Assembly (NCBI GenBank): GCA_937958315.1
Contig: CALFGH010000193.1
Span: 1-5,856 of the forward strand
DNA length: 5,856 bases
Source of the DNA: an uncultured Collinsella sp.
Lineage (GTDB): Bacteria > Actinomycetota > Coriobacteriia > Coriobacteriales > Coriobacteriaceae
Direction: 5' to 3'
Shown here: positions 1-5,474 of the stretch, in pieces
Layout: every line of letters begins with the position of its first letter
Numbering within the stretch: the stretch's first letter is position 1
Program-made: the position numbers and the translations under genes
The notes under the pieces: generated by a model
What the model was told of the DNA's origin: nothing
The model's input: the letters and a program-made list of their open reading frames with translations, nothing else
The model's database searches: none

Positions 1-624
1 CGCGTGCACGATTCCCTCGCTGCTCTTTCGGCCCAGACGGCCATGGCCACGGCGCCGGCTCCCGCGATGGATGCTCCCGCCGTCGACCCGCTCGACCCCA
101 CGGGTGCTACCGGTCAATTTATGCCCGACCCCTCGGACACCGGCTTCTTCACCCTGTCCGAGTCCGAGATGGTTCAGCAGGACCGCAAGGAGGCCAAGGT
201 CCGTCGTCGCCATCGCCACACGGGCCTCAAGGTTTTCTTGGTGCTGCTTCTGCTGATCGTCATTGCCGCAGGCGGTCTTGGCTTTGCCTACACGCGCGGC
301 CTGGGCTTTCCCTCGCAGGAGTCTGTTGTCACCGACCTGTTCCAGGCTGCCGGTGACGGCGATACCGCCAAGGCCGAGTCCTGCCTGGCCTCCAGCCTGT
401 CCGAGGACGCCAAGTCGATGATCATTTCCTCGATTCCGCAGGGCGCCACCGTCTCCATTGAGGGCATGGACCAGTCTATGACCGAGACCACCGCCAAGGT
501 CAAGGCGTCGCTGTCCAAGGGCGGCGAGCAGGAGTACACCGTCAAGTTCGTGCGCTCCGACAACCATATCGGTTGGGCCGTCTCCTCGCTCGACATCGAT
601 CTATCGGCTGCTGACAACCAGTAG
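1..624 (+). CDS. Membrane-anchored protein of unknown function, 5' end probably cut off
   Basis: I do not recognise this protein. The frame is open from the first base. The first possible start is GTG at 4, but no ribosome site can be seen there or before the in-frame ATGs at 43, 67 and 121, so the true start is probably upstream. Numbered from that GTG, residues 1-60 are rich in Ala, Pro and Asp and look disordered. A basic cluster (KVRRRHRHTGLK, about 65-76) precedes one strong membrane helix (about 76-97). Residues 103-206 form a small domain: a helical stretch followed by alternating strand-like segments ending near GWAVSSLDIDL. This pattern resembles NTF2-like or DUF4878-type exported domains, but that is only an inference. 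Positive charge before the helix predicts the N-terminus inside and the C-terminal domain outside. The gene ends with tandem in-frame stops (TAG then TGA, 622-627). It lies 115 nt before mreB and is probably a separate transcription unit. Confidence 0.75.
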   Translation, partial: RVHDSLAALSAQTAMATAPAPAMDAPAVDPLDPTGATGQFMPDPSDTGFFTLSESEMVQQDRKEAKVRRRHRHTGLKVFLVLLLLIVIAAGGLGFAYTRGLGFPSQESVVTDLFQAAGDGDTAKAESCLASSLSEDAKSMIISSIPQGATVSIEGMDQSMTETTAKVKASLSKGGEQEYTVKFVRSDNHIGWAVSSLDIDLSAADNQ

Positions 625-641
625 TGACCTTATGAGATTTG

Positions 642-685
642 GCGCTGCCCGGTGCTTCACCGCAAGTGAGGTGCCGGGCTTGCGC
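642..685 (+). terminator. Long imperfect hairpin after the first gene; possible terminator
   Basis: The arms 647-660 (GCCCGGTGCTTCAC) and 666-679 (GTGAGGTGCCGGGC) pair over 14 positions with three G-U wobbles around a 5-nt loop, CGCAA. An outer GCGC/GCGC pairing (642-645 with 682-685) extends the stem across a small internal loop. It starts 17 nt after the first gene's stop, where a terminator is expected. No U-run follows directly; the nearest is TTTT at 705-708. It may therefore be a weak or factor-assisted terminator, a transcript-end stabiliser, or a structure belonging to the mreB leader. The hairpin is clear; its function is inferred. Confidence 0.45.
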
Positions 686-694
686 TAGTATGAT
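666..694 (+). promoter_or_regulatory. Candidate sigma-70-type promoter for the mre operon
   Basis: TATGAT at 689-694 matches five of six bases of the -10 consensus. At a 17-bp spacing the -35 position is GTGAGG (666-671), which matches only three of six bases and lies in the right arm of the hairpin. Transcription would start near 701 and give a leader of about 39 nt before mreB. An alternative pair, TTGCGC (680-685) with TAGTTT (702-707), is weaker. This is the only sizeable gap upstream of the operon in the window, so a promoter here is reasonable, but the exact element is uncertain. Confidence 0.4.
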
Positions 695-729
695 GGGCTA
701 GTAGTTTTCCAGCAATCATCCAACACATC

Positions 730-734
730 AGGAG
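730..734 (+). promoter_or_regulatory. Ribosome binding site deciding the mreB TTG start
   Basis: AGGAG lies 5 nt before the TTG at 740. The next in-frame candidates, ATG at 752 and ATG at 758, are 17 and 23 nt away and too far for this site. The TTG start is therefore preferred. Confidence 0.7.
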
Positions 735-739
735 TTGCG

Positions 740-1783
740 TTGTTTTCTTTGATGGATATGTTCTTCGGTAGCTATGCGGGCGATCTTGCCATCGACCTCG
801 GCACCGCCAACACGCTTGTCTCCGTGCGCGGCAAGGGCATCGTCATTCGCGAGCCCTCCGTTGTCGCCATCGACAAGAACGATGAGCGCATCCTGGCTGT
901 CGGTATCGAGGCAAAGCGCATGCTCGGCCGTACGCCCGGTAACATTGTGGCCGTTCGTCCCCTTAAGGACGGCGTCATCGCCGACTTCGACGTTACCGAG
1001 GCCATGCTTCGCTATTTTATCGACAAGGCGTCCGAGAAGCGCTATCCGTGGACCCCGCGTCCGCGCGTTGTCGTCTGCGTCCCCTCCGGTGTCACGTCGG
1101 TCGAGAAGCGCGCCGTTTTTGAGGCTACGATCCAGGCCGGTGCCCGCCAGGCATACCTGATCGAGGAGCCCATGGCCGCTGCCATCGGCGCCGACTTGCC
1201 TGTCGAGGAGCCCACTGGCTCCATGGTCATCGATATCGGTGGCGGTACCACCGAGGTCGCCGTTATCGCCATGGGCGGTATCGTCGTGTCGCAGTCCATC
1301 CGCATTGCCGGTGACGAGTTTGATCAGGCCATCCTTACCCACGTTCGCGATGCCTATAACCTGGCTATCGGCGAGCGCACGGCCGAGGACATCAAGATCA
1401 AGGTCGGTTCTGCCGTGCCGCTCAAGGATGAGCTCGACGTCGAGGTCAACGGCCGCGACGTGATCACGGGCCTGCCCAAGACCGTGCGCATCGAGAGCGA
1501 GGAGATTCGTCGCGCGCTCAATAAGCCGCTCGACGAGATGGCCAAGGCCGTCAAGGACGCCCTCGACGCCACGCCGCCCGATCTTGCCTCGGATCTTATG
1601 TACTACGGCATCCTGTTGACCGGCGGCGGTGCGCTGCTGCGCGGCCTCGACGTGCGTCTGCGCGACGAGACCGGCGTTTCGGTCAACGTCAGCCCTACGG
1701 CGCTCGACAACGTCGTCAACGGCTGCGCCCGCGTGCTCGAGGCCAACGCGTTTGACGGTGGCTTCGTCCAGACCAATGCTTAA
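740..1783 (+). CDS. mreB: Rod shape-determining protein MreB (bacterial actin)
   Basis: This is an actin-fold ATPase that forms membrane-associated filaments on the cytoplasmic side and orients lateral wall synthesis. At 347 aa it has the family's normal length. Visible signatures are the phosphate-1 loop AIDLGTANTLV (17-27), RPLKDGVIADF (73-83), the catalytic-Glu region IEEPMAAAIG (141-150), the phosphate-2 loop DIGGGTTEVAV (165-175), GERTAEDIK (211-219) and the adenosine-binding LLTGGGALLRGL (292-303). All look intact. The N-terminus (MFSLMDMFFGSYAG) is hydrophobic and could contact the membrane; this is inferred from Gram-negative MreB. The start is TTG, chosen because AGGAG sits 5 nt upstream. 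It is the first gene of the operon and lies 21 nt before mreC. MreB-like paralogues such as Mbl share these motifs, but the position next to mreC and mreD supports MreB. Confidence 0.97.
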   Translation: MFSLMDMFFGSYAGDLAIDLGTANTLVSVRGKGIVIREPSVVAIDKNDERILAVGIEAKRMLGRTPGNIVAVRPLKDGVIADFDVTEAMLRYFIDKASEKRYPWTPRPRVVVCVPSGVTSVEKRAVFEATIQAGARQAYLIEEPMAAAIGADLPVEEPTGSMVIDIGGGTTEVAVIAMGGIVVSQSIRIAGDEFDQAILTHVRDAYNLAIGERTAEDIKIKVGSAVPLKDELDVEVNGRDVITGLPKTVRIESEEIRRALNKPLDEMAKAVKDALDATPPDLASDLMYYGILLTGGGALLRGLDVRLRDETGVSVNVSPTALDNVVNGCARVLEANAFDGGFVQTNA

Positions 1784-1791
1784 TTTCCAAA

Positions 1792-1797
1792 AGGTGG
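1792..1797 (+). promoter_or_regulatory. Ribosome binding site deciding the mreC TTG start
   Basis: AGGTGG lies 7 nt before TTG 1805. The alternative in-frame ATG at 1862 has no comparable site and lies in a hairpin loop. The longer protein is therefore preferred. Confidence 0.65.
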
Positions 1798-1804
1798 ATT
1801 CCAT

Positions 1805-2803
1805 TTGGCACGATCTTCGGGTTTCTCTTCAAATCTGAATACCAAGCGACAATCAACGGGTATGCGCCCGTTGATTGTTTTCAGCGTAATTTCGGTGCTG
1901 CTGCTTACGTTTTACATTCGCGAGGGCGAGGCGGGACCGATTCATGCCGTGCGTTCTGGCGTGACGACGATTACCTCGCCGGTGCGTTTTGTGGGCTCGG
2001 CTGTGGCCGCGCCCTTTAACGCAATCGGAAACGTGTTCTCAAACCTTACGGCTTCGCAAGACACCCTCGACGAGCTTAAGAAGCAAAACGAGGTCCTGAC
2101 GTCAAAGGTTGCCGAGCTCTCGGAGGCTCAAAAGACCGCCGAGCGACTCGAGAGCCTGGTCGGTCTTCAGTCGACCTACAACCTCAAGTCCACCGCGGCT
2201 CGCATTGTCGGCGCGTCGGGCGATGCCTGGACCTCGACCGTTACCATCGACAAAGGCTCTGCCGACGGTCTTACCATCAACATGCCCGTGACGAGTTCTG
2301 CCGGTGTCATCGGTCAGATTATCGAGGTTTCGGCCAAGACCTCCACCGTCCGCCTGATTAGTGATGAGAACTCGGGCGTGTCCGCCATGGTGCAGGATAC
2401 GCGCGCTCAGGGTATGCTGCAGGGGCAGCCCGACGGTACCCTGCGCCTGGAGCACGTGAGTGTCGATTCCGACGTGAAGGTGGGCGACATCATCGTGACC
2501 TCGGGCATCGGCGGCGTATTCCCCAAGGGCCTGCCGCTCGGTACGGTCTCGTCGGTGGAGAAGTCTGCCAACGATGTGTACTACACCATCGTCGTGCGCG
2601 CCCAGACAACGGCCGAAAACAACGAGGAAGTGCTGGTCATTACGTCGCTGACCGATGAGCAGTCGGCTTCGGACGAGGATGTGAGCAGCGCCAACAGTAC
2701 GCCGCAGGGCACCTCGCGCGATGCGGCCACCAAGTCCAAAGACGAAAGCTCGGATGAAAGCTCCGATGCGTTCGACACGACTGACTCGGGCTCGAGCGAA
2801 TAG
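1805..2803 (+). CDS. mreC: Rod shape-determining protein MreC
   Basis: MreC is a single-pass membrane protein whose outer domain contacts and activates PBP2 and links it to MreB and MreD. The 332-aa product has a short basic N-terminus, one membrane helix (about 21-37), a coiled-coil-like segment (about 83-118) and the MreC beta domains. Family landmarks are SAGVIGQI (165-172), the DTRAQGMLQG turn (198-207) and GDIIVTSGIGGVFPKGLPLG (227-246). The core ends near 281. The last 50 residues are a Ser/Asp/Glu-rich, apparently disordered tail. The start is TTG with AGGTGG 7 nt upstream; ATG 1862 (Met20) would still keep the membrane helix. The first codons contain a perfect inverted repeat (1849-1878). 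The gene sits 21 nt after mreB and 12 nt before mreD. Confidence 0.95.
   Translation: MARSSGFSSNLNTKRQSTGMRPLIVFSVISVLLLTFYIREGEAGPIHAVRSGVTTITSPVRFVGSAVAAPFNAIGNVFSNLTASQDTLDELKKQNEVLTSKVAELSEAQKTAERLESLVGLQSTYNLKSTAARIVGASGDAWTSTVTIDKGSADGLTINMPVTSSAGVIGQIIEVSAKTSTVRLISDENSGVSAMVQDTRAQGMLQGQPDGTLRLEHVSVDSDVKVGDIIVTSGIGGVFPKGLPLGTVSSVEKSANDVYYTIVVRAQTTAENNEEVLVITSLTDEQSASDEDVSSANSTPQGTSRDAATKSKDESSDESSDAFDTTDSGSSE
1849..1878 (+). repeat. Perfect 12-bp inverted repeat within the start of mreC
   Basis: ACAATCAACGGG (1849-1860) and CCCGTTGATTGT (1867-1878) are exact reverse complements around the 6-nt loop TATGCG. The repeat covers mreC codons 15-25. The loop holds the in-frame ATG of Met20, and TTTT (1878-1881) overlaps the foot of the stem. 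The RNA could form a stable hairpin resembling a weak intrinsic terminator or translation-control element. The repeat is certain; any function is inferred. Confidence 0.75.
2741..2767 (+). repeat. Short tandem repeat in the mreC tail
   Basis: GACGAAAGCTCGGAT (2741-2755) and GATGAAAGCTCCGAT (2753-2767) are near-identical 12-bp-period units sharing GAT. They encode DESS-DESS-D (about residues 313-321) in the acidic tail of MreC. Slippage at such repeats could change the tail length in 4-residue steps without shifting the frame. Confidence 0.6.
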
Positions 2804-2808
2804 GGAGG
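2803..2808 (+). promoter_or_regulatory. Ribosome binding site deciding the mreD start
   Basis: GGGAGG overlaps the last base of the mreC stop codon. It is only 1 nt from the ATG at 2810 but 7 nt from the in-frame ATG at 2816, so 2816 is the better start. Confidence 0.7.
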
Positions 2809-2815
2809 CATGTCC

Positions 2816-3382
2816 ATGGATCTACACGAACAGGGGACTGGCTCCCGCACTTTTGCGATTGCCGCCATTGTCTGCGTCCTGCTGCAGGCGGGCTTGGCGC
2901 CGCAGATCTCCATCGCGGGCGGTCGCGTCAACTTTATGATTATCCTGGTGTGCCTGAGTGTGTTTTCGGGCGATCCCACGCGGGCCGTCATCTGCGGTTT
3001 TTGCAGCGGCCTGTTCTACGACCTGTCGGCAGCCGTGCCGGTGGGCGTGATGTCGCTGTTGCTGACAGTGGGCAGCTTTGCCCTGACACACAGTGCCGCC
3101 GGTCAGACGGGCGGCACCCCGAGCGCTCGCGGCATCACGGTGGGCGCCTTTGCGCTTGCCATTAACGTGATCTACAGCATTATCTTGCTGTTTATGGGAC
3201 TGGAATCGAGTTTTGTCGTGGCGATCTTTGGACACGCCCTGCCGTCCTCGATTCTGACCGGTCTGGTCGCCGTTCCGTTTTTGATGTCCGGCGTCGCGCC
3301 GCAGTCTGGCTATGGGTTCTCCGCGCGCGGTGGGCGTCAGTCGGGTATGCGCTTTAAGCCCAAGACCCGTAAGCTCAAATAG
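2816..3382 (+). CDS. mreD: Rod shape-determining protein MreD
   Basis: MreD is a small polytopic membrane protein of the elongasome that works with MreC to couple cytoplasmic MreB to the wall enzymes. The product is 188 aa from ATG 2816. Hydrophobic segments, numbered from this start, lie at about 12-30, 40-51, 55-70, 75-92, 109-130 and 133-158. The APQISIAGGRVNFMIILVC stretch (28-46) and the GFCSGLFYDLSAAVPVG stretch (61-77) are the recognisable MreD core. The C-terminus is short and basic (KPKTRKLK). ATG 2810 would add two residues but sits 1 nt from the ribosome site, so 2816 is preferred. MreD is poorly conserved in general; position between mreC and a PBP2 gene is strong support. It lies 13 nt before mrdA. 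Confidence 0.92.
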   Translation: MDLHEQGTGSRTFAIAAIVCVLLQAGLAPQISIAGGRVNFMIILVCLSVFSGDPTRAVICGFCSGLFYDLSAAVPVGVMSLLLTVGSFALTHSAAGQTGGTPSARGITVGAFALAINVIYSIILLFMGLESSFVVAIFGHALPSSILTGLVAVPFLMSGVAPQSGYGFSARGGRQSGMRFKPKTRKLK

Positions 3383-3388
3383 GGGAGG
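3382..3388 (+). promoter_or_regulatory. Ribosome binding site of the PBP2 gene
   Basis: GGGGAGG starts on the last base of the mreD stop codon and ends 7 nt before ATG 3396. Its strength supports this start and therefore the unusual extra N-terminal helix of the protein. Confidence 0.7.
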
Positions 3389-3395
3389 CCTGTAG

Positions 3396-5465
3396 ATGTC
3401 TTCCCAGTTGACGGTTGTTGTCGCCGGTATCGTGCTGGTCGTGGCCATTGTGGTCGCGCTGGTCATCATGCGCCGCGGCGACTCCCGCTTTACCTACGAC
3501 ACGCAGCACGGAACGGCCCCGCGCGCCACCGAGGGCGAGGGCAATACGGCCGCTACGGCCTTTAAGGGCCGCTTTTCCATCCTCACCGCGGGCGTGGGTG
3601 CGATGTTTGCCGCGCTTGCCGTTAAGCTGTGGGGCATGCAGATGGTCTCGTCGGACTACTACGACAAGCAGGCCAAGAGCAATCAGACCCGTACCGTTAC
3701 CACGCCTGCCGTGCGTGGCCGCATCTTGGACCGCAACGGCGTCGCGCTGGTGCAAAATCGCCCTTCGCTCGCCGTCGTCGCCTATCGTGACCTTGCCGAT
3801 GACAAGGTACTGGTGCGTCATCTTGCCAACGTGCTCGGCATGCCGTATATCGCGGTGCTACGCAATATCCAGGACAATTCCGAAGGCGCGCAGAGCCTGC
3901 ATACGATCGCGACTGACGTGCGCCGCTCTACTGTCGCCTACATCCAGGAGCACGCCGGTGAGTTTCCCGGTGTGAAGATCGCCGAGCGCACCGAGCGCCA
4001 ATACCCGTATGGCGAGACCGCCTGCCATATCTTGGGCTATACCGGCACCATTACCTCCGAGCAGCTCGAGGCGCAGAACAAGAAGTCGTCGGACGGCAGC
4101 GATAGCGCGGCTGGCCAGATCTCGTATCAATCGGGCGATATTGTGGGCCAGGCGGGCGTAGAGATTTACTACGAAAATCTGCTGCAGGGCATTCGTGGTG
4201 AGCAGACCGTGAAAGTTGACGCCTCGGGTAACGTGACCGGTCAAGCCGGCGCCGTTCCCGCCAAGGCCGGTTCTGACATTAAGCTTACGCTGGATCTTAA
4301 GATTCAACAGGCCTGCGAGACGGCTCTGGCGAATGCCATTGAGCTTGCCAAGACCACGGGTCATAGCGATGCCGGCAACGGCGCCGTGGTGTGCCTCGAT
4401 CCCAACAATGGTGAGATTCTGGGTATGGCGAGCGAGCCCAAGTTTGATCCGTCGGTGTTCATCGGCGGCGTTTCCAACGACGTGTGGACCGAGCTCAACG
4501 ACGACAAGGGTTCGCATCCGCTGCTCAACCGCGCCATTAGCGGCCAGTATATGTCGGCTTCGACCATCAAACCGCTCTCGGCTCTGGCCGGTCTTGAGTT
4601 TGGAACCTATACCTCAGGCCAGACCACGAACTGCACGGGCTATTGGACGGGCCTGGGCAAGTCATGGGGTAAGTACTGCTGGCTGCATTCCGGTCACGGC
4701 ACTATGACGCTGCAGTCCGGTATCGCCAACTCGTGCGACCCCGTGTTCTACGATATGGGCAAGGCGTTTTTCTACAACGACCAGCATCCCGAGGGCCTGC
4801 AGGAGGTCTTTCGCCGTTGGGGCCTGGGCAAGACCTGCGGCATCGATCTGCCAAGCGAGGGAACGGGCCGCATTCCTGACGCCAAGTGGAAAGAGTCGTA
4901 CTTTACCGACGCCTCGGCCGAGGACCGCAAGTGGAATGCCGGCGATATGACTAACATCGCTATCGGCCAGGGCGACATTTTGGTGACGCCGCTGCAGATG
5001 GCGTGTGCCTACATGGGCCTCGCCAACGGCGGCAAACAGTACGTGCCCCACGTCTTCTTGTCGGCGGTGTCGCGTGATGGCGACGGCGATGCCTACAAGT
5101 ACAACGGCAAGGGCAAAAAGAAGCGCCTGGAGGCCCATATCAATAGCGATGCCGACCTGGCGCTGGTCCGTAACGGCATGCACGATGTGATTTACTCGGC
5201 GTCGACTTCGACTGCCGCGCACTTTAACTCCTTGACCCCCACGGTCTACGGCAAGTCCGGCACGGGCGAGAAGAGCGGCGAGGACGATTACGCGTGGTTT
5301 TGCGCCTACGCGCCGGCCGATGAGCCCAAGTACGTGATTGTCACTGTCTTGGAACAGGGCGGTGGTGGCTCCGATACCGCGCTGCACGTCGTGCGCGATG
5401 TGCTCGGCGCCATCTATGATGAGCCTGACACATCTTCTGCCACGGGCGATTCCTCGGTTCGATAG
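3396..5465 (+). CDS. mrdA: Penicillin-binding protein 2 (class B peptidoglycan DD-transpeptidase)
   Basis: This is the elongation transpeptidase that crosslinks glycan strands made by RodA; its catalytic part lies outside the membrane. The product is 689 aa, long for PBP2 (commonly about 600-650). Residues 5-25 form an extra membrane helix followed by MRRGDSR and a hydrophilic linker. The usual PBP2 anchor helix is about 60-82. The pedestal domain has PAVRGRILDRNG (104-115), RQYPYGETACHILGYTG (201-217) and GQAGVEIYYENLLQGIRG (251-268). In the transpeptidase domain the nucleophile motif is STIK (Ser389, Lys392), the second motif is SCD (446-448) and the third is KSGT (620-623). The usual PPG before the serine is replaced by MSA. 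Cys413, Cys428, His434 and Cys447 may form a metal site. The stop overlaps the rodA ribosome site. The rodA neighbour favours PBP2 over the division paralogue FtsI. Confidence 0.95.
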   Translation: MSSQLTVVVAGIVLVVAIVVALVIMRRGDSRFTYDTQHGTAPRATEGEGNTAATAFKGRFSILTAGVGAMFAALAVKLWGMQMVSSDYYDKQAKSNQTRTVTTPAVRGRILDRNGVALVQNRPSLAVVAYRDLADDKVLVRHLANVLGMPYIAVLRNIQDNSEGAQSLHTIATDVRRSTVAYIQEHAGEFPGVKIAERTERQYPYGETACHILGYTGTITSEQLEAQNKKSSDGSDSAAGQISYQSGDIVGQAGVEIYYENLLQGIRGEQTVKVDASGNVTGQAGAVPAKAGSDIKLTLDLKIQQACETALANAIELAKTTGHSDAGNGAVVCLDPNNGEILGMASEPKFDPSVFIGGVSNDVWTELNDDKGSHPLLNRAISGQYMSASTIKPLSALAGLEFGTYTSGQTTNCTGYWTGLGKSWGKYCWLHSGHGTMTLQSGIANSCDPVFYDMGKAFFYNDQHPEGLQEVFRRWGLGKTCGIDLPSEGTGRIPDAKWKESYFTDASAEDRKWNAGDMTNIAIGQGDILVTPLQMACAYMGLANGGKQYVPHVFLSAVSRDGDGDAYKYNGKGKKKRLEAHINSDADLALVRNGMHDVIYSASTSTAAHFNSLTPTVYGKSGTGEKSGEDDYAWFCAYAPADEPKYVIVTVLEQGGGGSDTALHVVRDVLGAIYDEPDTSSATGDSSVR

Positions 5466-5469
5466 GAGG
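5464..5469 (+). promoter_or_regulatory. Ribosome binding site of rodA
   Basis: AGGAGG, followed by T, overlaps the PBP2 stop codon (TAG 5463-5465) and ends 5 nt before ATG 5475. It is close to a full consensus site. Confidence 0.75.
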
Positions 5470-5474
5470 TTGCG

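Noticed and set aside
4..6. GTG 4 as the true start of the first gene
   Set aside because: The frame is already open at base 1 and there is no room to see a ribosome site, so a cut-off gene is more likely.
1226..1254. Small inverted repeat around GGTGG/CCACC in mreB
   Set aside because: Only about 5 bp, and it falls in the codons of the conserved GGGTTE phosphate loop, so protein constraint explains it.
728..1804. 358-codon open frame on the minus strand across the whole of mreB
   Set aside because: It is complementary to a clearly real MreB whose motifs are intact. Long antisense frames are expected from strong G/C third-position bias, and its translation is low-complexity (Asp, Gly, Arg, Leu, Val) with no family motif.
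1862..1864. ATG 1862 as the main mreC start
   Set aside because: It has no good SD and lies in the loop of a perfect hairpin, while TTG 1805 has AGGTGG 7 nt upstream. It is kept only as a possible secondary start.
2810..2815. ATG 2810 as the mreD start
   Set aside because: It is only 1 nt from the GGGAGG ribosome site. ATG 2816, two codons later in the same frame, has a normal 7-nt gap.
4662..5387. 241-codon minus-strand frame inside the PBP2 gene, and similar ones at 2822-3469, 3375-3821 and 3858-4517
   Set aside because: All lie opposite conserved parts of MreD, PBP2 or the start of PBP2 and show the same codon-bias artefact; no motif or convincing ribosome site was seen.
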